A DNA stretch of 5,897 nt from Candidatus Auribacterota bacterium (GTDB lineage: Bacteria; Auribacterota; Tritonobacteria; UBA1439), in the NCBI GenBank assembly GCA_026391995.1, contig JAPLCY010000351.1:1-5897 (forward strand), given 5' to 3'. The position numbers were made by a program, and so were the translations under genes. Under the pieces are notes generated by a model. That model was not told the DNA's origin, did not search any database, and saw only the letters and a program-made list of their open reading frames with translations. Positions 1 to 4,961 of the stretch are shown one piece after another; the first letter of the stretch is position 1, and each line of letters opens with the position of its first letter.

Positions 1-822
1 AAGCCGGGGATCATCGGCCGCAAGATTCAGGCGACGATGGCGAGCATCGGCGTCCCTTCGCTCTCCCTCCACCCCGCGGAGGCCGTGCACGGCGATCTGG
101 GGATGGTCACACCGGGGGACGTCGTCCTGGCCCTCTCGTCAAGCGGGGAGACGGAAGAGATGCTCAGGCTCATCCCGATGGTGAAAAAAATCGGGGCGTT
201 CATGATCTGCCTTACCGGGAATCCCCGCTCGACACTCGCCCGGCACAGCGACCTTGCCCTGGACGTCGGGGTGACCCGCGAAGCGTGCCCCCTCAACCTG
301 GCCCCCACCGCAAGCACCACCGCCATGCTCGCCATGGGGGACGCGCTCGCCGTAGCCCTGATCCGGCGAAAGGACTTGAAGCCGGAGGAGTTCGCCTTCT
401 ACCACCCCGCTGGGAGCCTGGGGCGTAAACTCCTGAAGGTATCTGATGTGATGCGGACGGGCCGCCATCATCCCGTGGTGCGCGAGGATATGCGCATCAA
501 GGACGTGCTCCTGGCAATCACTAAAGCTCGCGCCGGCGCGGCAACCGTCGTCAACCGGCGCGGCGTGCTGACGGGCATCTTCACCGACGGCGACCTGCGC
601 CGCGCGATTGAGGACGGCGCGGACGTGACCACGCGCCTCATCAGGGAGTTCATGATCCGCTCGCCGATCACCATCGGGCCCGGCCGGCTCGCCGTCGAGG
701 CGCTGCGCGTCATGCGCGGCGAGAATCCCAAGAAGCGGAAGATCGACGAACTCCCCGTGGTTGATAGCGGGGGCCGCCCCGTGGGCATGCTGGACGTCGT
801 CGACCTGATCGGGATCGGGTGA
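1..822 (+). CDS. kdsD: Arabinose-5-phosphate isomerase, SIS plus two CBS domains (5'-partial)
   Basis: Converts D-ribulose-5-phosphate to D-arabinose-5-phosphate, the first committed step of Kdo synthesis for LPS, in the cytoplasm. The frame is open from base 1, so the first ATG at 37 is internal and the true start lies upstream. Aligned from memory with E. coli KdsD (328 aa), window codon 1 (Lys) falls on Lys59, so about 58 residues are missing and 273 are present. The alignment is ungapped through the SIS domain. The four proposed catalytic residues are all kept: Lys1 (K59), Glu53 (E111), Glu94 in REACPL (E152) and His135 in YHPAGSLGRK (H193). Tandem CBS domains follow (about residues 148-205 and 212-273), the first with the motif GIFTDGDLRRA. 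The second CBS carries a short basic insert (ENPKKRKIDELPVVD), which I recall from non-enterobacterial homologues. The stop TGA at 820-822 lies 8 bases before the chosen kdsC start. Confidence 0.96.
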   Translation, partial: KPGIIGRKIQATMASIGVPSLSLHPAEAVHGDLGMVTPGDVVLALSSSGETEEMLRLIPMVKKIGAFMICLTGNPRSTLARHSDLALDVGVTREACPLNLAPTASTTAMLAMGDALAVALIRRKDLKPEEFAFYHPAGSLGRKLLKVSDVMRTGRHHPVVREDMRIKDVLLAITKARAGAATVVNRRGVLTGIFTDGDLRRAIEDGADVTTRLIREFMIRSPITIGPGRLAVEALRVMRGENPKKRKIDELPVVDSGGRPVGMLDVVDLIGIG

Positions 823-824
823 GG
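821..824 (+). promoter_or_regulatory. Shine-Dalgarno deciding the kdsC start
   Basis: GAGG lies 6 bases before ATG 831 and overlaps the kdsD stop codon. It favours ATG 831 over GTG 819, which has only a weak, too-close GGGA at 811-814. Confidence 0.5.
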
Positions 825-830
825 CACGCC

Positions 831-1361
831 ATGAAACATCCCTCCCTCCGGGCGCGCGCGCGCCGCATCAAGGCGATTGTAGCCGACGTCGACGGGGTCC
901 TCACCGATGGCGGCATCGTCTACGGGCAGAACAATCTCGAGCTCAAGCGGTTTCACGTCCAGGACGGCCTCGCCGTGCAGCTCGCCCGGCGCGGGGGGCT
1001 CAAGATCATCCTTGCCTCCGGCCGCTCCTCCGCCGCCCTCCGCAGGAGGAGCAGGGAGCTCGGCGTTGACGCCCTCTGGCAGGGCGCTGCTGACAAGGCC
1101 CGCATATTTGCTATACTAATGGACACATACCGGCTGCACCCCCGAGAGATCTGCTGCATCGGGGATGACCTTCCGGACCTCCCCCTGCTGCGGCGCGCCG
1201 GTCTCGGTGTCGCGGTTCCCGCCGCCGCCGATGACGTGCGCCGCGCCGCCGCGATGATAACCCGGCGGGGGGGCGGGGGCGGGGCGCTGCGGGAGGTCGT
1301 CGAATTCATCCTCAAGGCACAGGGAAAATGGAATGGGCTGCTCAATGCGTATACTCGCTAG
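831..1361 (+). CDS. kdsC: 3-deoxy-D-manno-octulosonate-8-phosphate phosphatase (HAD family)
   Basis: Removes phosphate from Kdo-8-phosphate to give Kdo, ahead of CMP activation by KdsB. It is a cytoplasmic, Mg-dependent, capless HAD phosphatase that works as a tetramer in known cases. With ATG 831 the protein is 176 aa (E. coli 188). HAD motif I is ADVDGVLTDG with nucleophile Asp19 and acid/base Asp21. The KdsC-typical ELKRFHVQDG follows at 37-46. Motif II is LASGRS around Ser63, motif III is Lys89 in QGAADK, and motif IV is GDDLPD at 111-116. The C-terminal tail ALREVVEFILKAQGK matches the family's GAVREV...LLAQGK segment. I chose ATG 831 because GAGG at 821-824 sits 6 bases upstream. An in-frame GTG at 819 would give a 4-base GTGA overlap with kdsD and 180 aa, and cannot be excluded. 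The coding sequence contains a promoter-like element (1090-1117) and a G-rich run (1267-1293) encoding five consecutive glycines. Confidence 0.95.
   Translation: MKHPSLRARARRIKAIVADVDGVLTDGGIVYGQNNLELKRFHVQDGLAVQLARRGGLKIILASGRSSAALRRRSRELGVDALWQGAADKARIFAILMDTYRLHPREICCIGDDLPDLPLLRRAGLGVAVPAAADDVRRAAAMITRRGGGGGALREVVEFILKAQGKWNGLLNAYTR
1090..1117 (+). promoter_or_regulatory. Candidate sigma70-type promoter inside kdsC, ahead of the lpt genes
   Basis: CTGACA at 1090-1095 matches five of six bases of the consensus -35. A 16-base spacer separates it from TATACT at 1112-1117, which matches five of six of the -10. TG at 1109-1110 adds an extended -10. The implied start is near 1124, about 210 bases upstream of lptC. 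The -10 lies in a short AT-rich island (1104-1120) in an otherwise GC-rich gene. The E. coli cognate locus is known to have promoters internal to the kdsD-kdsC-lptC stretch that drive lptAB, so an internal lpt promoter is plausible. Activity here is inferred from sequence only. Confidence 0.45.
1267..1293 (+). other. G-quadruplex-type G-run at the 3' end of kdsC
   Basis: Four G-tracts occur in order on the coding strand: seven G (1267-1273), five G (1275-1279), four G (1281-1284) and three G (1291-1293). The loops are C, C and CGCTGC, which satisfies the usual G3+N1-7 rule. It would be present in the mRNA as well as in the non-template strand, ending 39 bases before the lptC start. It also encodes part of the poly-glycine stretch of KdsC, so protein coding may be its only role. 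Confidence 0.5.
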
Positions 1362-1779
1362 ATGCGCCGTGATCTTCCTCGCGGCGACTGCTTTCGCCGG
1401 CGATGAGCCGGCGCAGAAGTCCGCGTCAACGCTGAAAGACGGGTTCACCTTCAATTCGACGAAGAAGAGCGGCCGCACGGAGTGGAAGGTCGACGGGAGT
1501 GCGGCGGTCTTCCTGACCCCGGAGATCATCGAGATCAAGGATGTACGGGCAACCTACTACGGCGACGACGGGAGCACCACCGTGGCGACCACGGCCAAGG
1601 CGATCCTGGACAAAACGACACGGAAGGTGACGAGCGATGATCTCGTCACCATCGTGACCAAAAACGCCGTCACCACCGGCACCGGCCTCGCATGGGACCA
1701 GGAGGGGAAGCGCGGGACGCTGAAGAAGAGCGTGAAGGTCGTATTCAGCCAGCCGGCGGGAAAGGGGGTCATCCCATGA
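1333..1779 (+). CDS. lptC: LptC-like LPS export periplasmic protein
   Basis: Likely the LptC component that receives LPS from LptB2FG at the inner membrane and passes it to LptA. The 148-aa product begins with a short signal or anchor (RILARCAVIFLAATAFA, about residues 5-22) with a plausible signal peptidase I site after AFA. A beta-rich region then has the LptC/OstA pattern: GRTEWKVDGSAA, IEIKDVRATYY, then TSDDLVTIVTKNAV and GTLKKSVKVVF. E. coli LptC is about 190 aa with an uncleaved transmembrane helix, so this one is short. I chose ATG 1333 for its AGGGA at 1321-1325 with 7-base spacing. ATG 1345 gives a neater signal peptide (MRILARC) and is an alternative. The gene overlaps kdsC by 29 bases and the lptA-like gene by 4 (ATGA at 1776-1779), which indicates translational coupling. 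Identity rests on fold pattern plus position between kdsC and lptA/lptB, because sequence conservation in this family is low. Confidence 0.78.
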   Translation: MGCSMRILARCAVIFLAATAFAGDEPAQKSASTLKDGFTFNSTKKSGRTEWKVDGSAAVFLTPEIIEIKDVRATYYGDDGSTTVATTAKAILDKTTRKVTSDDLVTIVTKNAVTTGTGLAWDQEGKRGTLKKSVKVVFSQPAGKGVIP

Positions 1780-2393
1780 GGTCGCTCCTTTTCGCCGCGG
1801 CAATCCTCTGCGCCACATCCCCGGTGGTCGGGGAGGTGGAGGAACCCGGCAACCGGAACGGCAACGGGGCCAACCCCTCCCCCGCCTTGAACGCGGCGCC
1901 CGATTCGCCGCAGCGCGAGCCCCGTGTCGCAAAAAAAGGCCCTGGCGGGAATGGGTCGCCGAAGGGAATGCAGCAGACACCGACCACGGTGACCTCGAAC
2001 ACCCTCGAGATGGACTATCTCAAGCAGATGTCCACGTTCAAGGGCAATGTGTACGTGAAGGACGTGAGCGGCGATCTGAGAAGCGACAAGCTGGTGGTCT
2101 TCTTCGATCCGAAAAAACAGGAGCTCACGGAGCTCGTCGCCACAGGCAAAAAAGTGATCATCGACGCCCACGATCGGCGCTCCTTCAGCCACAGGGCGGT
2201 GTACACCGCCGTGGACGGCAAGATCGTCCTGACCGGCAAGCCCCGCATCATACAGGGACGGAGCATCTACGCGGCGGAGAGGATCATCATATTCAAGGAC
2301 ACTGAGCGGATCATATTCGAGCCCAAGGCGCGGCTCATGATCTATTCCGATGAGGGGAAAAGTCCCCTCGAGAGTTTTGGCCTCGATCGATAA
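1776..2393 (+). CDS. lptA: LptA/OstA-like periplasmic LPS transport protein
   Basis: Likely the periplasmic bridge protein that carries LPS between LptC and the outer-membrane LptD. It has 205 residues. A signal peptide (MRSLLFAAAILCATSPVVG, 1-19) is followed by a Pro/Gly/Asn-rich, probably disordered linker (about 20-68), then an OstA beta-jellyroll (about 70-193). The domain begins TTVTSNTLEMDY and includes the family-typical FKGNVYVKD, LRSDKLVVFFD and IVLTGKPRIIQG. The Cys at residue 12 is not a lipobox, because Leu precedes it. ATG 1776 is preferred over the in-frame ATG 1692 because only the former places the signal peptide at the N terminus, overlaps the lptC stop as ATGA, and has a purine-rich Shine-Dalgarno AAGGGGG (1762-1768). 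E. coli LptA (185 aa) lacks such a linker. Repeated strands ERIIIFKD and ERIIFEPK occur near the C terminus. A hairpin lies in the last codons (2352-2369). Confidence 0.85.
   Translation: MRSLLFAAAILCATSPVVGEVEEPGNRNGNGANPSPALNAAPDSPQREPRVAKKGPGGNGSPKGMQQTPTTVTSNTLEMDYLKQMSTFKGNVYVKDVSGDLRSDKLVVFFDPKKQELTELVATGKKVIIDAHDRRSFSHRAVYTAVDGKIVLTGKPRIIQGRSIYAAERIIIFKDTERIIFEPKARLMIYSDEGKSPLESFGLDR
2352..2369 (+). other. Hairpin near the 3' end of lptA (weak attenuator-like)
   Basis: A perfect 7-bp stem, GAGGGGA (2352-2358) with TCCCCTC (2363-2369), closes over an AAAG loop. Five bases later comes TTTT (2375-2378). The T-run is short and displaced, so it is not a convincing intrinsic terminator. It lies 21 bases before the lptA stop and could affect mRNA stability or partial read-through into lptB. 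Pairing is seen in the sequence, while function is inferred. Confidence 0.35.
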
Positions 2394-2404
2394 TCACCAC
2401 CCAT

Positions 2405-2409
2405 AAGGA
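2405..2409 (+). promoter_or_regulatory. Shine-Dalgarno of lptB
   Basis: AAGGA sits 8 bases before ATG 2418 in the 24-base gap after lptA. It is a clear independent ribosome binding site, unlike the coupled lptC-lptA junction. Confidence 0.6.
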
Positions 2410-2417
2410 TTACTACC

Positions 2418-3158
2418 ATGCAGGAAAAGGCACGCGAACCGCTCACCCGCACCGAGAACCTCGTCAAGGTCTACGGCGGCCGGGCGGTCGTCAACGGCGT
2501 CAATATCAACGTGAACCGGGGCGAGATCGTCGGGCTGCTGGGTCCCAACGGGGCCGGCAAGACCACGACCTTTTACATGATCGTCGGGATCGTCAGGCCC
2601 AACGGGGGCTCGATCTACTTCCAGGGAACGGAGATCACCCGGATGCCGATGTGCCAGCGGGCACGGCTGGGGATAAGCTACCTCTCCCAGGAACCGTCCG
2701 TCTTCAGGAAGCTGACGGTGGAAGAGAATATCATGGCCATCCTTGAAACCCTTCCCCTCTCGAAGGTTCAGCGCCGCTCCCGCCTCGACGAGCTCTTGAA
2801 CGAACTCGGCATTGCGCACCTCGCGAAGCAGAAGGCGTACACCCTCTCTGGCGGCGAGCGGCGGAGGCTGGAGATCAGCCGCGCGCTGGTCACCTCGCCT
2901 TCGTTCATCCTCCTCGACGAGCCGTTTTCCGGGGTGGATCCGATCGCGGTCTTCGACGTCCAGCAAATTATCGCCAACCTCAAGGCGAAGGGCCTCGGAG
3001 TCCTCCTCACCGACCATAGCGTCCGCGAGACCCTCACCATCACCGACCGCTCCTACCTTATTTACGAGGGGAAGGTGCTGACGCACGGGACATCTGATTT
3101 CCTGATCAGCGATCCCGAGGCGCGGAAGTTCTACCTGGGCGAGCGATTTGAAATGTAG
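2418..3158 (+). CDS. lptB: LPS export ABC transporter ATPase LptB
   Basis: Cytoplasmic ATPase of the LptB2FG complex that extracts LPS from the inner membrane and drives it along the Lpt bridge. The 246-aa protein has every ABC element: Walker A GPNGAGKT (42-49), Q-loop Gln91 in LSQEPSVFRKLTVEEN, signature LSGGE (143-147), Walker B FILLDEP with catalytic Glu168, and switch His200 in TDHSVRET. The LptB-specific SVFRKL after the Q-loop (E. coli SIFRRL, with the Phe contacting LptF/LptG) and the C-terminal FYLGERFEM (E. coli VYLGEDFRL) separate it from LivF/LivG-type ATPases. Length is normal (E. coli 241 aa). lptF and lptG are not in the window, as is usual because they lie elsewhere in many genomes. 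The stop TAG is part of a 12-base palindrome at 3154-3165. In proteobacteria rpoN follows lptB; here hpf follows after 21 bases. Confidence 0.98.
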   Translation: MQEKAREPLTRTENLVKVYGGRAVVNGVNINVNRGEIVGLLGPNGAGKTTTFYMIVGIVRPNGGSIYFQGTEITRMPMCQRARLGISYLSQEPSVFRKLTVEENIMAILETLPLSKVQRRSRLDELLNELGIAHLAKQKAYTLSGGERRRLEISRALVTSPSFILLDEPFSGVDPIAVFDVQQIIANLKAKGLGVLLTDHSVRETLTITDRSYLIYEGKVLTHGTSDFLISDPEARKFYLGERFEM

Positions 3159-3165
3159 CGCTACA
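3154..3165 (+). repeat. 12-base perfect palindrome at the lptB-hpf junction
   Basis: TGTAGCGCTACA is its own reverse complement. It covers the lptB stop codon and the start of the 21-base gap before hpf. An operator is possible, but palindromes of this length are expected about once by chance in a window this size, and I see no promoter beside it. Confidence 0.2.
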
Positions 3166-3167
3166 GT

Positions 3168-3173
3168 GGAGAG
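3168..3173 (+). promoter_or_regulatory. Shine-Dalgarno deciding the GTG start of hpf
   Basis: GGAGAG is 6 bases before GTG 3180. An in-frame TGA at 3174-3176 rules out any earlier start. The first in-frame ATG is codon 31, already inside the HPF domain, so the GTG start is well fixed. Confidence 0.65.
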
Positions 3174-3179
3174 TGACAC

Positions 3180-3992
3180 GTGAAGAGTGAAAAAAAGGCG
3201 GCCATCACACGCGCGGGAAACAGCATTCAACCGACGGTGACGGGGCGGCATGTGGATGTCACGAATTCGATGAAGGAGTACGCCCGCGAGAAGCTCGGGC
3301 GGGTGATGCGCGAGCGGCCGCACCTCAACGAGGTCCATGTCATCATGGACGTGGAAAAGTACCGGCACCGCTTGGAGGTGGCGGCGCGGGGCAAGAACCT
3401 CGATCTCTTCTGCAAGGAGGAAACGGACGACATGTACACCTCCATCGACCGCGCGGTCGCCAAGCTCGAGCGCCAGCTCCTCAAGTTCAAGGAGCGGCAC
3501 CTCCGCAAGACCACGAAGGCGCATGCGGCGCCTCACGCCCCGCCTCCCGGCGGCGAGACGGCGGAGCCCGTGATCGCCCTCCGCTTCCCGATGAAACCGA
3601 TGTTTCTGAACGAGGCGCTCCTCCAGATGAAGGCCGGCTCGCACCTCTTCTTCATCTTCCTGAACGCCGACAGCGAGCAGGTCAACTTCCTCTTCCAGGG
3701 CCGCGAGGGCGCCATCTCCCTCCTTATCCCCAAAAAGATCCGCGGGATGGACAAGGATGCAACATTCAGCGTGCGAGTGCTGAGCGAGGAGTCCGTCAGC
3801 CCGGACGCCAGGCCGAAGCTGCTCGAGAAAGGGCTCCACGCCGCCCCCTGGGAGAGCCCCGAGGATGCCCTCGCGGCGATGGTCGCTGCGGGCGGGAAGT
3901 TCCGTTTCTTCATGAACACCGAGGCGGAAAACGCCTCGGTGGTCTACCAGCAGATTGGCGGCGACTACGCCCTGATCGAACCGATGCGCTGA
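3180..3992 (+). CDS. hpf: Long ribosome hibernation promoting factor with duplicated C-terminal domain
   Basis: Binds idle ribosomes during dormancy. The N-terminal domain blocks the mRNA/tRNA channel of the 30S subunit, and in long HPFs the C-terminal domain (CTD) pairs two ribosomes into 100S particles. Product 270 aa, GTG start. Residues 16-107 are the S30AE/HPF domain (TGRHVDVTNSMKEYAREKL, VEKYRHRLEVAARGKNL, DMYTSIDRAVAKLERQLLKFK). A Pro/Ala-rich linker (113-130) follows. Residues 131-184 match the long-HPF CTD, with RFPMKPM, NEALLQM and FFIFLNADSEQVN. Residues 224-268 then look like a second CTD: PEDALAAM, FRFFMNTEAEN, VVYQQIGGDYALIEP. The two align without gaps over 40 residues (145-184 with 229-268) with 12 identities by hand count. 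Usual long HPFs are about 180-190 aa with one CTD, while two are known in some actinobacterial proteins. hpf normally follows rpoN, which is absent here. The product is close upstream of hprK (21-base gap). Confidence 0.93.
   Translation: MKSEKKAAITRAGNSIQPTVTGRHVDVTNSMKEYAREKLGRVMRERPHLNEVHVIMDVEKYRHRLEVAARGKNLDLFCKEETDDMYTSIDRAVAKLERQLLKFKERHLRKTTKAHAAPHAPPPGGETAEPVIALRFPMKPMFLNEALLQMKAGSHLFFIFLNADSEQVNFLFQGREGAISLLIPKKIRGMDKDATFSVRVLSEESVSPDARPKLLEKGLHAAPWESPEDALAAMVAAGGKFRFFMNTEAENASVVYQQIGGDYALIEPMR
3917..3941 (+). other. Perfect 10-bp hairpin inside the 3' end of hpf
   Basis: CACCGAGGCG (3917-3926) and CGCCTCGGTG (3932-3941) are exact reverse complements around the loop GAAAA (3927-3931). 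No T-run follows, so it is not an intrinsic terminator. It ends 48 bases before the hpf stop codon and 72 bases before hprK. It may be an RNA structure or cleavage-protecting element between hpf and hprK, or chance in GC-rich coding sequence. Confidence 0.45.
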
Positions 3993-4013
3993 TCGACCCC
4001 GGGAGAGCGGACC

Positions 4014-4961
4014 ATGCGCGGCATCACGGTTAAGCAGTTTTATGAACTGACGAAGGAACACCTCAAACTCAGGCTCGTGGCGGGGGCGAAGGGGCTTTCA
4101 CGCCGCATCACGGTCCCCGAGCTCAATCGCCCGGGACTGGCGTTCGCAGGCTATTTCTCCTACTTCGCCTCCCGCCGCCCACAGGTGCTCGGCATGGTCG
4201 AAACCCACTACCTCCAGAGTATGGAGGCCAGGCTGCGCCGCGCACGGATCCGCCAGCTGTTGCGTCACCGGGTTCCCTGCGTGATCCTCACCAGGAACTA
4301 CCGCCCCCCGCAGGAGATGATCGAGGAGGCCGACCGGGAAAAGGTTCCGTTCTTCCGCAGCCCGATGGTCACCATGGCGCTCATCAACAAGGCCACCATC
4401 TTCCTCGAAGACGAGTTCTCCCCCTCTACCTCTGTGGGCGCCAACCTCCTCGAGGTTTTCGGCGTCGGGGTCCTCATCTGCGGCAGGAGCGGCGTGGGAA
4501 AAAGCGAGTGCGCCCTGGGCCTCATCAAGCGCGGCCACCGTCTCATCGCCGACGATGTGGTCAAGGTCCAGCTGCGCGAGGGGAAATACCTCATCGGCAC
4601 CGGCGCAGAGATTGTGAAACACCACATGGAAATCAGGGGCCTGGGGATCATCAATGTCCAGGACCTCTACGGGGCAACCTGCGTGAAGGAGGCCCAGGAG
4701 GTCGAGCTGGCGGTAAGCCTCGAGGAATGGGATAGCGCCAAGGAGTACGAGCGGCTGGGGCTCGAAGATAAGACCATGGAGATCCTCGGCCAGAATATTC
4801 CCCACCTCGTGATCCCGGTGCGGCCGGGGAGGGATATCGTGCTCCTCCTCGAGACCGCGGCCCTCAACCACCGCCTCAAGAAGATGGGAAAACACGCGGC
4901 GAAGACGCTCGACCGGGAATTGATCGAGGTCATGAGCAGGGGCCGCGCGCTGCGCGCATGA
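4014..4961 (+). CDS. hprK: HPr kinase/phosphorylase, variant active-site loop
   Basis: In the characterised family it phosphorylates and dephosphorylates a serine of HPr or Crh in response to glycolytic state. The 315-aa length fits the full family (B. subtilis 310). The N-terminal domain (about 1-130) has ITVKQFYEL, LNRPGLAFAGYFSYF and QVLGMVETHYL. The kinase core shows P-loop GRSGVGKS (157-164), HRLIADD (175-181, with the Asp pair 180-181), the HprK signature MEIRGLGIINV (205-215), YERLGLEDKTMEIL (245-258) and PVRPGRD (268-274). All of these match B. subtilis closely. An oddity is that the segment before the P-loop reads STSVGANLLEVFGVGVLI, where the family has TTVHG. The conserved histidine (His140 in Gram-positive numbering) is therefore Gly142. 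ATG 4014 has GGGAG at 4001-4005. No HPr gene is in view. The stop overlaps the yvcK start as ATGA (4958-4961). Confidence 0.95.
   Translation: MRGITVKQFYELTKEHLKLRLVAGAKGLSRRITVPELNRPGLAFAGYFSYFASRRPQVLGMVETHYLQSMEARLRRARIRQLLRHRVPCVILTRNYRPPQEMIEEADREKVPFFRSPMVTMALINKATIFLEDEFSPSTSVGANLLEVFGVGVLICGRSGVGKSECALGLIKRGHRLIADDVVKVQLREGKYLIGTGAEIVKHHMEIRGLGIINVQDLYGATCVKEAQEVELAVSLEEWDSAKEYERLGLEDKTMEILGQNIPHLVIPVRPGRDIVLLLETAALNHRLKKMGKHAAKTLDRELIEVMSRGRALRA
4945..4957 (+). other. Small hairpin in the yvcK ribosome-binding spacer
   Basis: GCGCG (4945-4949) and CGCGC (4953-4957) can pair around CTG immediately before ATG 4958. The only purine-rich Shine-Dalgarno candidate, AGGGG at 4938-4942, is 15 bases from the start, which is too far unless this stem shortens the distance. 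Together with the ATGA overlap, this suggests yvcK translation depends on ribosomes finishing hprK. Confidence 0.25.

Noticed and set aside
730..750. PKKRK in KdsD, resembling a eukaryotic nuclear localisation signal.
   Set aside because: It falls in a loop of the second CBS domain of a bacterial enzyme, so the similarity is coincidental.
1692..1775. A longer lptA starting at ATG 1692.
   Set aside because: The extra 28 residues are charged, overlap lptC out of frame, and would bury the signal peptide. ATG 1776 has a better Shine-Dalgarno and an ATGA overlap.
1931..1938. A-AAA-AAA-G slippery heptamer in lptA, with similar A7 runs at 184-190 and 3190-3196, as possible frameshift sites.
   Set aside because: Each simply encodes Lys-Lys. 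No alternative-frame product continues usefully and no obvious stimulatory structure is required to explain the genes.
2389..2394. GATAAT at the lptA stop as a -10 for lptB.
   Set aside because: There is no -35 at a workable distance. The nearest TTGG is only a few bases away.
2394..4061. A 555-codon open frame on the minus strand opposite lptB, hpf and the start of hprK.
   Set aside because: It is antisense to strongly conserved genes. Its composition (rich in R, L, E, H, D, V) is that expected from reading GC-rich codons backwards, and I recognise no domain.
4098..4895. A 265-codon minus-strand frame opposite hprK, and similar frames at 1557-2192 and 1426-1980.
   Set aside because: All mirror real plus-strand genes with clear family motifs. 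There is no independent start signal or recognisable protein.
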